Notes: generated by a model not told the origin, from the sequence alone. A stretch of DNA of 41,248 nt from an uncultured bacterium (GCA_945869305.1 CAMBOH010000007.1:1-41248); one strand, 5' to 3'. Counted from the stretch's first letter, positions 25,647-34,279 are shown. Numbers and translations: made by a program.

Positions 25647-26615
25647 TTATGAGAGCAGCTCTTTCAAATGCTTATAATAGGTTTCTCCCTCCCCTTTGGC
25701 ATCCACCCTCCAGGTGAGGTTGATTACGGAGTTTTCTTTCAAAATGGCTTGGAACGTAGCCTCGTCGTAGGCCTGCGCGAAATTCCACCGGATGGTGAAA
25801 AACTCTGTATTGTTGAAGGGGTAGGCATCGAACATGCGCCGGAGGCTCATCAGACGGATGTAGGCTACATTCTGGAAACAGGAAGAGACAAAATAGTCGA
25901 TGAGATAGTTCTCCTGCTTGCAATAGGCCACCAGCAATTCTTGCATGAGTTGGGGGTATTTATTTCCCTTGCCGCAGGCCATTATGCCATCCGACCAAAG
26001 TTGGCGAGTTATTTTCAAGTCATTGTCAAACCCTCTCACGGAGTAGAAAGGGTAACGAAGCGCCTCCTTGAAGAAACGGTCGTTCAAGAAGAAGTCGCAG
26101 GCATCTACCCAAAAGCCTCCATATTTGGCAAAGAGAGCAAACCGCAGTATATCGGAGAAAAAGGAATGGGTGAAAATGCCCTTTCTGTGCTTTTCCCACA
26201 CATAGTCCGGCAGGTCCACATAATCCTTCAAGTTATTGCCTGTAAGCGCTATCACGGGATGCTCTCCCGCATGCTGCTTTATACTGCGGAAGCAGTCTTG
26301 CACCACTTCGGGGGCGTGCTCAAACCCTTGTTGCCAATACACCCAGATGGGGGCATCTGCACCGACGTTTTCTCCATTCCACTCCTCGGGCGTATAGTGT
26401 GCATACTTCTCCACAATATGGCCATACTTGCGTTCCAAAAGTGTAATCAGATGGCTGTACTTTTGAAACGTAGGTACCCTGCGGGCGAAATCTTTGCGAT
26501 GTAGCTTGCGGTTCAGGACGAAGCACATTTCGTTCCAAGCCGTTTGAAAGCCGAAATGCCTCCACAGTTGGAAAAAGGGAGCAATATAGTGGGTGTATAG
26601 ATTATCCTTCTTCAT
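25647..26615 (-). CDS. Capsular polysaccharide glycosyltransferase (GT32/Caps_synth-like)
   Basis: This 322-aa cytoplasmic enzyme has the pattern of the capsular polysaccharide synthesis/GT32 families: IWVYWQQGFEHAPEVVQDC (about residues 90-108), then SDILRFALFAKYGGFWVDAC (154-173). The DxxD at 171-174 stands where the metal-binding DxD lies. It adds a sugar to the lipid-linked repeat unit; donor and acceptor are unknown. The start overlaps the end of the Wzy gene by 14 bp. Base composition is visibly more AT-rich than in the flanking export genes, as is common for repeat-unit genes exchanged between strains. Confidence 0.82.
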   Translation of the reverse strand: MKKDNLYTHYIAPFFQLWRHFGFQTAWNEMCFVLNRKLHRKDFARRVPTFQKYSHLITLLERKYGHIVEKYAHYTPEEWNGENVGADAPIWVYWQQGFEHAPEVVQDCFRSIKQHAGEHPVIALTGNNLKDYVDLPDYVWEKHRKGIFTHSFFSDILRFALFAKYGGFWVDACDFFLNDRFFKEALRYPFYSVRGFDNDLKITRQLWSDGIMACGKGNKYPQLMQELLVAYCKQENYLIDYFVSSCFQNVAYIRLMSLRRMFDAYPFNNTEFFTIRWNFAQAYDEATFQAILKENSVINLTWRVDAKGEGETYYKHLKELLS

Positions 26616-27780
26616 CTTGAAAGATACTAAAGGTAAGTATGGAGCCTATATAGAAGATAACGGGAATGAAGCCCGAAACGCCCGCCACAAAATAGAGCGA
26701 GAAGAAAAGGATGGACACGATGCGCGCCAGTTTTTTCGTAAACAGGCAGAGCCAAGTCAAATACATGAAGAGCAGGCCTACGCCCAGCCAGCCATACATA
26801 TACAGCTGCTCCATAAACCCCGTAAGGAAATAAGTAGGCAAGGTTTCAGGACCCCACCCCCAAAAGAGTTCCCAAAAGTCTTTTCCTTCAAACAACAATG
26901 CCCAGCCAAAGGTACGCCCGTCTACGGCATTCACCTCACCCTCGGGTGTATCGATGAAGCGGGATATTATACTCTCAAAAAAGGGTATCTGATAGAGAAT
27001 GAAGAAAAGCAAAGCTGCGATAAAGCAAACGCCCACAAAGAGGCAGACTTTGTAGATTGCGGGATAATCCTCCATTTTAGTAAGCCCCCACCAAAGCCAG
27101 ATAGCTCCCGTTAGCACAAAACCTATGCCAGATGTTGTGGCAAACATACCCATGGAGATGAGGAGCGCTGCTTTAAGCCTTACCTCAGCCGTACCGAACA
27201 GACAGGCACATAGCCCTAAAAAGGCATATTGCCCGAAATGAGACGGTTCCATGAAAAAGGCAGAAGGACGATACATCGCTTTTCCGTGTGAAGGCTCGAA
27301 CAGCCCGTTGTACCCCACATCTTGCAAGCTGTCTATCATCAGGAATTTGTACATAAACTGCACATCCAGTCCCAAGACCAAGTGCAACAACTGTTGGAGT
27401 ATCACACAACCGGATGCCACACAAGCCACGCCTACCAGCATGTTCTTAAGTCTCTCCAAATGTACAGCACCCGAACTGATGGCCAATAAGTGGACAAAGA
27501 TAGCCGTTGTGAGCAAACGGTACATCCCATTGCTGGCAAACCAGGCATACAAGAGATAAGGGATGAAAAATAATAGACGAGCTAAATCTATCTTCTGCCA
27601 ATGTACATAAATCGCACAGCCCGCATAGACCATTCCTAACGCAACCATCGTGGTGGCGAGCCCCATGCTCGTTCCCGGTGTCTTGTACATCATGACAACC
27701 GGGAGCAGGGAAAGGAAGATGGCATAGCCCTTGCTCTGGTGGAGAGAGACGCGGATGTTTATGTCTGTCAGCGGGTTCAT
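26602..27780 (-). CDS. O-antigen/capsule polymerase (Wzy-like)
   Basis: This 392-aa integral membrane protein has about ten to twelve hydrophobic helices and a large external loop near residues 280-330 (FIDTPEGEVNAVDGRTFGW). That is the hallmark of Wzy/O-antigen ligase-like polymerases. RPSAFFMEPSHFGQYA (about residues 170-186) resembles the EPSxF motif often seen in Bacteroidetes Wzy candidates. It would join flipped repeat units in the periplasm. Sequence conservation in this family is low, so the call rests on topology, this motif and its place among glycosyltransferases. It is AT-rich relative to its neighbours and starts 4 bp after the GT4 gene. Confidence 0.8.
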   Translation of the reverse strand: MNPLTDINIRVSLHQSKGYAIFLSLLPVVMMYKTPGTSMGLATTMVALGMVYAGCAIYVHWQKIDLARLLFFIPYLLYAWFASNGMYRLLTTAIFVHLLAISSGAVHLERLKNMLVGVACVASGCVILQQLLHLVLGLDVQFMYKFLMIDSLQDVGYNGLFEPSHGKAMYRPSAFFMEPSHFGQYAFLGLCACLFGTAEVRLKAALLISMGMFATTSGIGFVLTGAIWLWWGLTKMEDYPAIYKVCLFVGVCFIAALLFFILYQIPFFESIISRFIDTPEGEVNAVDGRTFGWALLFEGKDFWELFWGWGPETLPTYFLTGFMEQLYMYGWLGVGLLFMYLTWLCLFTKKLARIVSILFFSLYFVAGVSGFIPVIFYIGSILTFSIFQDEEG

Positions 27781-27784
27781 GCTA

Positions 27785-28900
27785 CTAATCAGCCTCTACA
27801 AACTGACGCAGGCACTGCGCAAAGCGGCTGGCCTCGACATGGATATTGAAGTGTGATTTCTTTACCTGCTCGCAGTATGCTTCACGAGGAGTATTCAGCT
27901 GCCGCATTTCTGCCAGTTTATCGGCCCACTCCTCGGGCTGGGCTTTCAAGTCGGCGCGTTGCAACAAATCGGTCACATTGACCAAATCGGGAACCACTTC
28001 GGCCGAAGTCAGGCAGGGCAGGCCAACCGCCTGCGCCTCCACCAATACAATGCCCAGCCCCTCAAAGAGCGAAGGGAGGAGAAAGGCATCCATGGCCTGA
28101 TAGAGTGCGGGCATGTCCGCTTGCCTTCCCAAGAGCTGCACATTCTCCTGAAGGTCTGCTGGGATATGGTCTTTCACCTGCTGCATGAGCGGCCCTTCGC
28201 CCACCATGAGCAGGACGCTGTCGGGGTGGTTTTGATGAAAGGCTTTGAAAATGTCAATGACGAAGAGCGGGTTTTTCTGCAAAGCCAAGCGCCCCGAGAA
28301 GCCCACGACAAACTTGCCTTCCACGCCCAATGCCTTCCGTTGGGCCTCCCTTACTTCGGGGCGGTAGCGATAGCGGTCCACATCGATGGCGTTGTAGACA
28401 ATATGGGTCTCCGCCCACTTTTTCTTGGGGTACATGAACCGCGTTGAAGCATTGGAATTGGAAAGCCGCAAGGCGCGGAAGCTGGCGCACACATGCTTGC
28501 CGATGGCATTGAGTGTACGATAGATAGGGTTCTGGTGCTGAATGTTGTTGTTGTGGGCGTGGACTATCACCTTCATGCCGAGCAGGCGGGCCACCACTAT
28601 GGGCAGGATGTGTACCAGCGAGAAAAGATTGACATAGACAGCATCCACGTTCCCTTTCTCTTCTTTCAGCATTCGATAGAGCCGTGCCACGTAAGCAAAC
28701 GGCTGGCGCACATAGTAGGGCAAAAAGAGTACCCGGCCGCCCATGGACTGTATGCTTTCCCTGTGGATGAGTTCGTCCTTGTCCAGAAAGACGTAATCGA
28801 AGTAAATCTGCTCTTCCTGCAAATGGCGGTTCATCGTAAGGACAAAGGACTCAATGCCTCCTACGATGTCGCTTTTCAGTCCGAATGTAAGGATGCGCAT
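27785..28900 (-). CDS. Glycosyltransferase family 4 (GT-B)
   Basis: This 371-aa enzyme has a GT-B fold with two Rossmann domains. The N-terminal domain starts MRILTFGLKSDIVGGIESFV, the acceptor-side pattern of GT4 enzymes. The C-terminal donor-binding domain shows VVGFSGRLALQKNP, LLMVGEGPLM and the E-x7-E motif in PSLFEGLGIVLVEAQAVGLP. It transfers a nucleotide-activated sugar with retention of configuration during repeat-unit assembly at the cytoplasmic face. It lies 13 bp after the Gfo/Idh gene and 4 bp before wzy. Confidence 0.92.
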   Translation of the reverse strand: MRILTFGLKSDIVGGIESFVLTMNRHLQEEQIYFDYVFLDKDELIHRESIQSMGGRVLFLPYYVRQPFAYVARLYRMLKEEKGNVDAVYVNLFSLVHILPIVVARLLGMKVIVHAHNNNIQHQNPIYRTLNAIGKHVCASFRALRLSNSNASTRFMYPKKKWAETHIVYNAIDVDRYRYRPEVREAQRKALGVEGKFVVGFSGRLALQKNPLFVIDIFKAFHQNHPDSVLLMVGEGPLMQQVKDHIPADLQENVQLLGRQADMPALYQAMDAFLLPSLFEGLGIVLVEAQAVGLPCLTSAEVVPDLVNVTDLLQRADLKAQPEEWADKLAEMRQLNTPREAYCEQVKKSHFNIHVEASRFAQCLRQFVEAD

Positions 28901-28913
28901 ACTACCTGCTTGA

Positions 28914-30092
28914 TTAAAGTTCTACTACCCGACCCTGTTCTGCCGACTGATAGGCCGCATAAATGATGCGTACAGTTTCGGCAGCCACATGGAAGTCCGA
29001 CTTGGGGTGACGGTTGTAGAGCGCACACTCCATGAAGTCCTTCATCTCGTCGGTATAGCCACGCATGACATCGTCGAGCAGGAAAGGCTTGTTCCAGCCT
29101 GTCTTCTGCGGGAGCATCTCGGAGATTTCCACCTCGTCCAGCCCTTCTTCGTCGAGGAAATAGGTTTCCATCATGTCGGCCATGGTGAGCCGGCAGTTGA
29201 TGGCCGTGTCGTTGCAGTAAAGCTGCACATAGTTCTTGCTGCCGCCCAGGAGCGTATCGTTGGCCATCACCACCGCCCGCGAGCCGTCGCTGAAGGCGAG
29301 TATCACGGTGCCGATGTCCTCCACGTCGTGCGGACGGGCGGCAATGTGTCGGTGCTCATATTCCGAAAGGGAAGGCGTCAGGCGTGTCATGTCGGCCAGC
29401 ACGGACTTCACGCGGATGTGCTTGCCCAAGGCCCGGGCCTCCTGCTGTTTCAGCCAGAGGATGGCGCTGAGGGGATGGGAACCCGTGCGGATGAACGTGC
29501 CGCCGCCCGTGCGGTTCCACTCTCCCGCCACCGGCGAACTGGAACCCTTCAGGCTCTCCTCGCCCTTGGCAAAGAGGATGCGGCTCTTCTTGGCGCGGAT
29601 GATTTCCGCCGCCTTGAGGATGGCGGGGGCATAGATGAAGTTCTCGGCATACATGAACTGCCGGTCCGACTGCTCCACAATGCGCTGCAGGCGCTCCATG
29701 CGTTCGACCACGTGGCGGAACATCACGGTCTTCGACACCTTTTCCCCGATAGGCTCCGCATCGCCGGGCAAGCCGAAGTAGCCCGTGAGGGGCTTCTCGC
29801 AGATGACGTGCTTCCCCGCGGTCAGGGCGGCCTCGATCATTTCTTCGTGGACGTAAGGCGGCGTGCAGATGTCAATCACATCGATTTCGGGGTCGCGCAG
29901 CAGGTCCCGGAAGTCGTGGGTAGCCTTTTCGAAGCCGAAGCGCTCCTTCATGGCATGGACCTGCTCGGCGCGCGGTGCCACAATGTGGCGGAGGTGTACG
30001 GGGAACTCCGAGAAGCGCTTCAGCGCATTCAGGTGGAGTTCGGAAGCGCGGCCTGCGCCTACCATGCCTATGCTGATGTGGTCGGTTGCCAT
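28914..30092 (-). CDS. Gfo/Idh/MocA-family oxidoreductase
   Basis: This 392-aa NAD(P)-dependent dehydrogenase has an N-terminal Rossmann fold with GMVGAGRASELH (residues 9-20) and the family EKP motif at 99-101 (ICEKPLTG). The C-terminal alpha/beta domain forms the sugar-binding site (GGGTFIRTGSHPLSAILWL). In polysaccharide clusters such enzymes oxidise or reduce UDP-sugars, for example at C3. It starts 6 bp after the acyl carrier protein gene. The substrate is unknown. Together with the aminotransferase it may make an amino sugar through a 3-keto intermediate, which would explain the lack of a 4,6-dehydratase. Confidence 0.9.
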   Translation of the reverse strand: MATDHISIGMVGAGRASELHLNALKRFSEFPVHLRHIVAPRAEQVHAMKERFGFEKATHDFRDLLRDPEIDVIDICTPPYVHEEMIEAALTAGKHVICEKPLTGYFGLPGDAEPIGEKVSKTVMFRHVVERMERLQRIVEQSDRQFMYAENFIYAPAILKAAEIIRAKKSRILFAKGEESLKGSSSPVAGEWNRTGGGTFIRTGSHPLSAILWLKQQEARALGKHIRVKSVLADMTRLTPSLSEYEHRHIAARPHDVEDIGTVILAFSDGSRAVVMANDTLLGGSKNYVQLYCNDTAINCRLTMADMMETYFLDEEGLDEVEISEMLPQKTGWNKPFLLDDVMRGYTDEMKDFMECALYNRHPKSDFHVAAETVRIIYAAYQSAEQGRVVEL

Positions 30093-30098
30093 AGAAAG

Positions 30099-30344
30099 TT
30101 ATGCGTTACGTTTGCGGTCAATGAGTGCCACCAACTTGCCCACCACTTTCATGTCGGGGCTGTCGAGCTCTTCATCAGAGAAGACGATGTCGAACTCTTC
30201 TTCGATCAGGGCCACGAACTGCACGAAGCCCAGCGAGTCGATGTAGCCCGACTCGATGTAGTTCAGTTCCATCACATCCATGTCGGCGGGAAGGGTGTAC
30301 TCGCGCTGGATGTAGTCTACAATGAATTCTTTAATTTCTTCCAT
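30099..30344 (-). CDS. Acyl carrier protein
   Basis: This 81-aa acidic, helical protein carries the phosphopantetheine attachment motif ESGYIDSLGF with Ser37, followed by VQFVALIEEEFDIVFSDEEL, the recognition helix of carrier proteins. It is not the fatty-acid housekeeping ACP: the usual G-x-DSL is replaced by GYIDSL, and it sits in a polysaccharide operon. Its start overlaps the end of the ligase gene by 14 bp, so the two proteins are probably made together. It would hold an acyl or aminoacyl group loaded by that ligase. Confidence 0.93.
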   Translation of the reverse strand: MEEIKEFIVDYIQREYTLPADMDVMELNYIESGYIDSLGFVQFVALIEEEFDIVFSDEELDSPDMKVVGKLVALIDRKRNA

Positions 30345-31860
30345 AGTGTTGCGGTATTACGTCAATAATCTTCATGCGCTGCAACTTGCCCATGGCGTTC
30401 TTGGGCAGGGCCTCAACAAAGAAGATATGGTGCGGTTGTTGAAAGTCTGCAAGGTGGTGGGCGCAGTAGCGCTGGATTTGGCGCGCAGTCAGTCCAGCCC
30501 CGGCCTCCTTCACCACGGCCAGTGCCACCACTTCGCCCAGCCGGGCATCGGGATAGCTGAAGGCGGCACACTCGGCCACGCCCGGCAGCTTGGCTACCAC
30601 GGCATCCACGTCGGAGGGCGATACATTGACTGCACCCGTGATGATGAGTTCCTTCTTTCTCCCCATGAAATAGAGGTAACCGTCCTCGTCCAAGCGGCCG
30701 AGGTCGCCCGTGAGGAAGAAGGCACCTTGGGTGGCCTGCATCATCTGGGAGGTCTGCCTGTAATAGCCCTTGCAAGTGAGTGCCGAAGCCACGGCAATTT
30801 CCCCCATTTCACCCACGGGGCAGTCCTGGCCCCGGTCGTCCAGGATGCGCAGTCTCACTCCTTCGAAGGGCCGTCCCACGGACTGCTCCTTGTGGCGGGC
30901 TTTCTGGAAACAGATGGTCGTGGCCGTGGAGACTTCCGAGGTGCCGTACATCTCGTGGAACTCGCACTTCAATCTCTCTATGAGGCGGTGTTTCACTGCG
31001 GGGTCGAGCAGGGCCGAAGAGGAAACGATGGCGCGGAAGCTGTCGATGGGCGCGGCCCCGTCGCTTTCGAGCAGCGGAAGTATCTGGGCCAGCTGGGCCG
31101 AAACGGCAATGGTGAAGGTGGCGGCTTGCTGCCGGGCGCACTCCAACCAGAGGCGCGGGGTGAAACGGGGCAGGAGGATGGCCGTGGCACCTATCATCAG
31201 GGGGAGAATGACGAGGCGTTCGGCCAAGGAATGGTAGAGGGGCGTGGCGGCCAGCACGCGGTCGTCGCCCGTAATCCCGTATTCCCGCACATGGGCATAC
31301 ACGCGGTCTACCTTGTTCTGCTGACTGATGTCGATGGGTTTGGGTGCTCCCGTAGAGCCGGAGGTCATGGTGAGTATAAAGGACTCGTCGCCGCGGAGGT
31401 CTGCCGACTCGGGCCGATACGTCGGCATCTTTTCTATTTCTGCAAAGGGGACAGCACCTTCGAACTCTGCATTGAGGCAGAGGGTCATGCCCTTGAGGGG
31501 AAGTCCTCCATGCTTTTGGCACTCCTTCAGGAAGGACCTGCGCGCAATGAGGTGGCGGATGTCGCTGGCTTCAATGGCCGTGACCATGGCTGCAAAAGGC
31601 AAGGTGGGATTGAGCGGCACCAAGCAGAGCCCCAGGTCGGCAGCTGAGAAGAAGAGGGCCACCGACTCTATGCTGTTGTTCATCGGGATGGCGATGTGGT
31701 CGGCATACTTTACGCCGTGGGCCAACAAGAGATGGGAATACTGGCTTACCAAGCGGGCCATTTCTCCGTAGGTACGTGTCTGGCCATCACACCAGATGGC
31801 ACATTTTTCGGGATACCGCGCCGCATGGGCGTAGAAGCTATCAGCTATTTTACTTCGCAT
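30331..31860 (-). CDS. Adenylate-forming acyl/amino acid ligase
   Basis: This 509-aa ANL-superfamily enzyme is complete. The P-loop TSGSTGAPKP is near residue 165. It is followed by MYGTSEVST, then FLTGDLGRLDEDGYLYFMGR with KKELIITGAVNVSP, and the C-terminal lysine motif LPKNAMGKLQR. It activates a carboxylic acid with ATP and most likely loads it onto the adjacent ACP. The acid cannot be named from sequence alone. It is preceded by a 160-bp gap with 25-bp tandem repeats, the largest break within the polysaccharide gene run. Confidence 0.92.
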   Translation of the reverse strand: MRSKIADSFYAHAARYPEKCAIWCDGQTRTYGEMARLVSQYSHLLLAHGVKYADHIAIPMNNSIESVALFFSAADLGLCLVPLNPTLPFAAMVTAIEASDIRHLIARRSFLKECQKHGGLPLKGMTLCLNAEFEGAVPFAEIEKMPTYRPESADLRGDESFILTMTSGSTGAPKPIDISQQNKVDRVYAHVREYGITGDDRVLAATPLYHSLAERLVILPLMIGATAILLPRFTPRLWLECARQQAATFTIAVSAQLAQILPLLESDGAAPIDSFRAIVSSSALLDPAVKHRLIERLKCEFHEMYGTSEVSTATTICFQKARHKEQSVGRPFEGVRLRILDDRGQDCPVGEMGEIAVASALTCKGYYRQTSQMMQATQGAFFLTGDLGRLDEDGYLYFMGRKKELIITGAVNVSPSDVDAVVAKLPGVAECAAFSYPDARLGEVVALAVVKEAGAGLTARQIQRYCAHHLADFQQPHHIFFVEALPKNAMGKLQRMKIIDVIPQHYGRN

Positions 31861-31932
31861 AAGCTGTTTACGCTTTTGGTTGGATGACGGTTTTGACTGA
31901 TTTAACTGAGAGAAAATCAGAAGAATCAGATA

Positions 31933-32020
31933 AATCCGTAATCAATATATTCAGAGCAATCCGTAATCAATATATTCAAAGCAATCCGTATTCAATATAT
32001 TCAGAGCAATCCGCAATTAG
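31933..32020. repeat. 25-bp tandem repeat between acyltransferase and ligase genes
   Basis: Three units of 25 bp (31933-31957, 31958-31982, 31983-32007; start AATCCGTAATCAATATATTC) differ by one or two bases. A partial fourth unit runs into the stop codon of the acyltransferase gene. AT-rich ATCAGA-type repetition precedes it (31915-31932). The array lies just upstream of the ligase gene and could alter spacing or RNA structure at this internal operon junction. Confidence 0.9.
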
Positions 32021-32662
32021 TTACACGGGCACGACACGGGCGGGATTGCCGAACACCTTGGTGTGGGGAGCCACGTCACGCACGACCACACTGCCCAGAC
32101 CCAGGTAGGCGCCGTCGCCCACCACTACGTCCTGTGCCACACAGACGCCGGCTGCCAAGAAGACATCCTTGCCGATCTTCACATTGCGCAGCACGTTGCA
32201 CCCGCCGCTGATGACGGTAAAGTCGCCAATCACGTTGTCGTGTCCGATGGGAGAGCTGAGCAGAGTGACAAAGTCGCCCACCGTTGTGTTGCAGGAGAGT
32301 TTGGAATAAGGGAACATCACGAGTCCTTCGCCATAGTGGGCAAAGGGACTGAGCAGGGCTGTGGGATGGACCACGGTGGCAAACTGGGCACCGCGCGCCT
32401 TCAGCAAATCCACGACCTTGCGCTTTACAGCGGGCGAACCCATGGCCAGGGCGAATACCTCATCGTCCTTGGGTTGCCACTCCCGGATGCTGCCCACAAT
32501 GGGATAGTCTACTTCCACGCCGTCCAAGGCATGGAGGTCATCGTCAATGAAGCCAAAAATCTCCCACACGCCCCCATCCTTAGACTGGGCGTTGATATCC
32601 TTGATCCACTGGAGGAGTTCGCGGCCAAAGCCGCCGGCACCCACGATGATAATCTTTTTCAT
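32021..32662 (-). CDS. PglD-like left-handed beta-helix acyltransferase
   Basis: This 213-aa protein has an N-terminal Rossmann-like sugar-nucleotide domain (KKIIIVGAGGFGRELLQWI). A left-handed parallel beta-helix of hexapeptide repeats follows from about residue 100 (e.g. GDFTVISGGCNV, IGKDVFLAAGVCVAQDVVVG). His141 in SPIGHDNVIGDF corresponds to the catalytic-base position of PglD/NeuD-type acetyltransferases. These enzymes acylate the amino group of a UDP-amino sugar, normally from acetyl-CoA. With the ligase and ACP encoded next door, an acyl-ACP donor is possible. It follows the PglC-like gene by 21 bp. Confidence 0.9.
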   Translation of the reverse strand: MKKIIIVGAGGFGRELLQWIKDINAQSKDGGVWEIFGFIDDDLHALDGVEVDYPIVGSIREWQPKDDEVFALAMGSPAVKRKVVDLLKARGAQFATVVHPTALLSPFAHYGEGLVMFPYSKLSCNTTVGDFVTLLSSPIGHDNVIGDFTVISGGCNVLRNVKIGKDVFLAAGVCVAQDVVVGDGAYLGLGSVVVRDVAPHTKVFGNPARVVPV

Positions 32663-32683
32663 ATTCAGTATGCTATTATGCTT

Positions 32684-33337
32684 TTACAACTTCATGTAGT
32701 TCCCCTCGTGGTCGTGCTTCAGGTCCTCGACATTGGCCGTGCCGATAAACTCGCCGCGGCTGATGCCTTCCTCTGCGGTCGCCCCTTTGCGGGTGAGCAC
32801 GATGTGGAAGGTGTGGAGCACGCAGTGGAGGTCGGTCCAGAAGCTCAGGTGGTCCACGTACCAGACATCGCCCTCGAACTGCCGTTCCCAGGTGTTGGTG
32901 TTGCGTCCGTCGAGGATGGAGGGGCAGGAAAGTCCCGGCCGCACCTCGTGGCGGCGGCGCTGCTGCGGCGTGTAGCGGTCGAGATAGCGCACGGGGAGCG
33001 GACGCGGCCCGATGATGCTCATGTCGCCGCGGAGAATGTTGAAGAGTTCGGGCAGTTCGTCGAGCGAGGTGGTTCGCAGGAAATGGCCCAACTTGGTGAT
33101 GCGCTCCTCGTCAGGCAGGTACACACCGTTCGCGTCGCGGGCATCGGTCATGGAGCGGAACTTCATGAGGCTAAACGGCTTGTCGCCCTTGCCCACGCGC
33201 TGCTGGCGGAACAGGACGGGCGAACCAATGGTTACGCGGATAACCAGGGCCAGCACCAGCATCGGCAAGCCGAGCACCAGCAGGGCAAAGAGGGACAAGA
33301 GGATGTCCAGCAGTCTTTTAAAACAGTTTTTGTACAT
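32684..33337 (-). CDS. PglC-like undecaprenyl-phosphate phosphoglycosyl transferase
   Basis: This 217-aa monotopic membrane enzyme starts synthesis of the repeat unit by moving a phospho-sugar to undecaprenyl phosphate. A re-entrant N-terminal helix (about residues 8-36) is followed by KFRSM (59-63), the catalytic Asp-Glu pair at 93-94 in TSLDELPELFNIL, and SIIGPRPLPV. The short form without extra membrane helices matches PglC rather than WbaP/WcaJ. The ATG at 33337 (MYKNCFKRLLD) is the family start; a longer frame upstream overlaps the preceding gene. A C-terminal extension (about residues 180-217, GEFIGTANVEDL) is as in other Bacteroidetes versions. Confidence 0.92.
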   Translation of the reverse strand: MYKNCFKRLLDILLSLFALLVLGLPMLVLALVIRVTIGSPVLFRQQRVGKGDKPFSLMKFRSMTDARDANGVYLPDEERITKLGHFLRTTSLDELPELFNILRGDMSIIGPRPLPVRYLDRYTPQQRRRHEVRPGLSCPSILDGRNTNTWERQFEGDVWYVDHLSFWTDLHCVLHTFHIVLTRKGATAEEGISRGEFIGTANVEDLKHDHEGNYMKL

Positions 33338-33342
33338 ATAGC

Positions 33343-34275
33343 TTAAACAACTCTTTTCAGCAATGCAGAAATATACGTACTGAAGAAGCGCCGGAGCGAA
33401 AGCACCTTCCAACCATGGCACCACGTAGCGTAGTCTTCCAATCCATATTTCTTCAGCAGTTTCTTAATCTCTTTCTTCGGTACAGGATGACAATAGAGCC
33501 GCAACAGGGAGAAGGTGATGGTTTCGTCCAAAGCAGGCATCAACTGCGGGTATGGCTCGCACACGTCCATCATCAGTCTGCGTGAAGTGATAATGTTTTC
33601 AATTTCCAGCAACGTATAGCGCACGTGGGTACAAGAGTTGGGATTGTCCGCACAGTCGTAGATAAACTCATTGATGTAAGCAATACAATTGGCGAAGAAC
33701 ACCATCTGATAAATCAAGCAAGTATCTTCGCGAATGACCATATTGGGGAAATAGCGATAGTCATTATCCATCAAGAGGGAACGGCGAATAAGTTTGGCAC
33801 ATACGCTTATGGGGACAGTCTCCTTAATCAGCGCGTGCAGCGTATCTTCGATTGCCATGCTGGAAGGCATGTTCGCTCTATACTCAATATCTGTTCCGTT
33901 GGCCTTATGATAGACCAAGCCGCCTACTACAATGTCGGCATTGGTTTCCACCTGCTTCTTCATTAAGATTTCCAACGCATTCGGGCGGATAGTATCGTCG
34001 GCATCAAGATTGAAGATAAACTCTCCCTTTGCCTCCTTGCAGCCATTACCGCGCGTCTGCATCGTCCCACTGTTTTTTGCATTCTCCACCACACGGATTC
34101 GAGCGTCCTTTTGAGCGTACTGTTCCACAATGGCCATGGAGCCATCAGGGGTACAGTCATTCACAACAACAATCTCAAAATCTGTATAGGTTTGTGCCAA
34201 GACTGAATCCAGACACTTTCCAATATATTCCTCTGCGTTATAAACTGGAACAACAACAGAAATCAATCTATTCAT
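33343..34275 (-). CDS. Glycosyltransferase family 2
   Basis: This 310-aa GT-A enzyme opens MNRLISVVVPVYNAEEYIGK. It has FEIVVVNDCTPDG (ND at 39-40) and the metal-binding DAD at 91-93 in FNLDADDTIRP, the standard GT2 signature. It adds a sugar by inversion during repeat-unit synthesis. The ATG at 34275 is preferred to one nine codons upstream because it fits the family and leaves a 4-bp gap after the previous gene instead of an overlap. The gene is more AT-rich than its neighbours. Donor unknown. Confidence 0.92.
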   Translation of the reverse strand: MNRLISVVVPVYNAEEYIGKCLDSVLAQTYTDFEIVVVNDCTPDGSMAIVEQYAQKDARIRVVENAKNSGTMQTRGNGCKEAKGEFIFNLDADDTIRPNALEILMKKQVETNADIVVGGLVYHKANGTDIEYRANMPSSMAIEDTLHALIKETVPISVCAKLIRRSLLMDNDYRYFPNMVIREDTCLIYQMVFFANCIAYINEFIYDCADNPNSCTHVRYTLLEIENIITSRRLMMDVCEPYPQLMPALDETITFSLLRLYCHPVPKKEIKKLLKKYGLEDYATWCHGWKVLSLRRFFSTYISALLKRVV

Positions 34276-34279
34276 GCTT

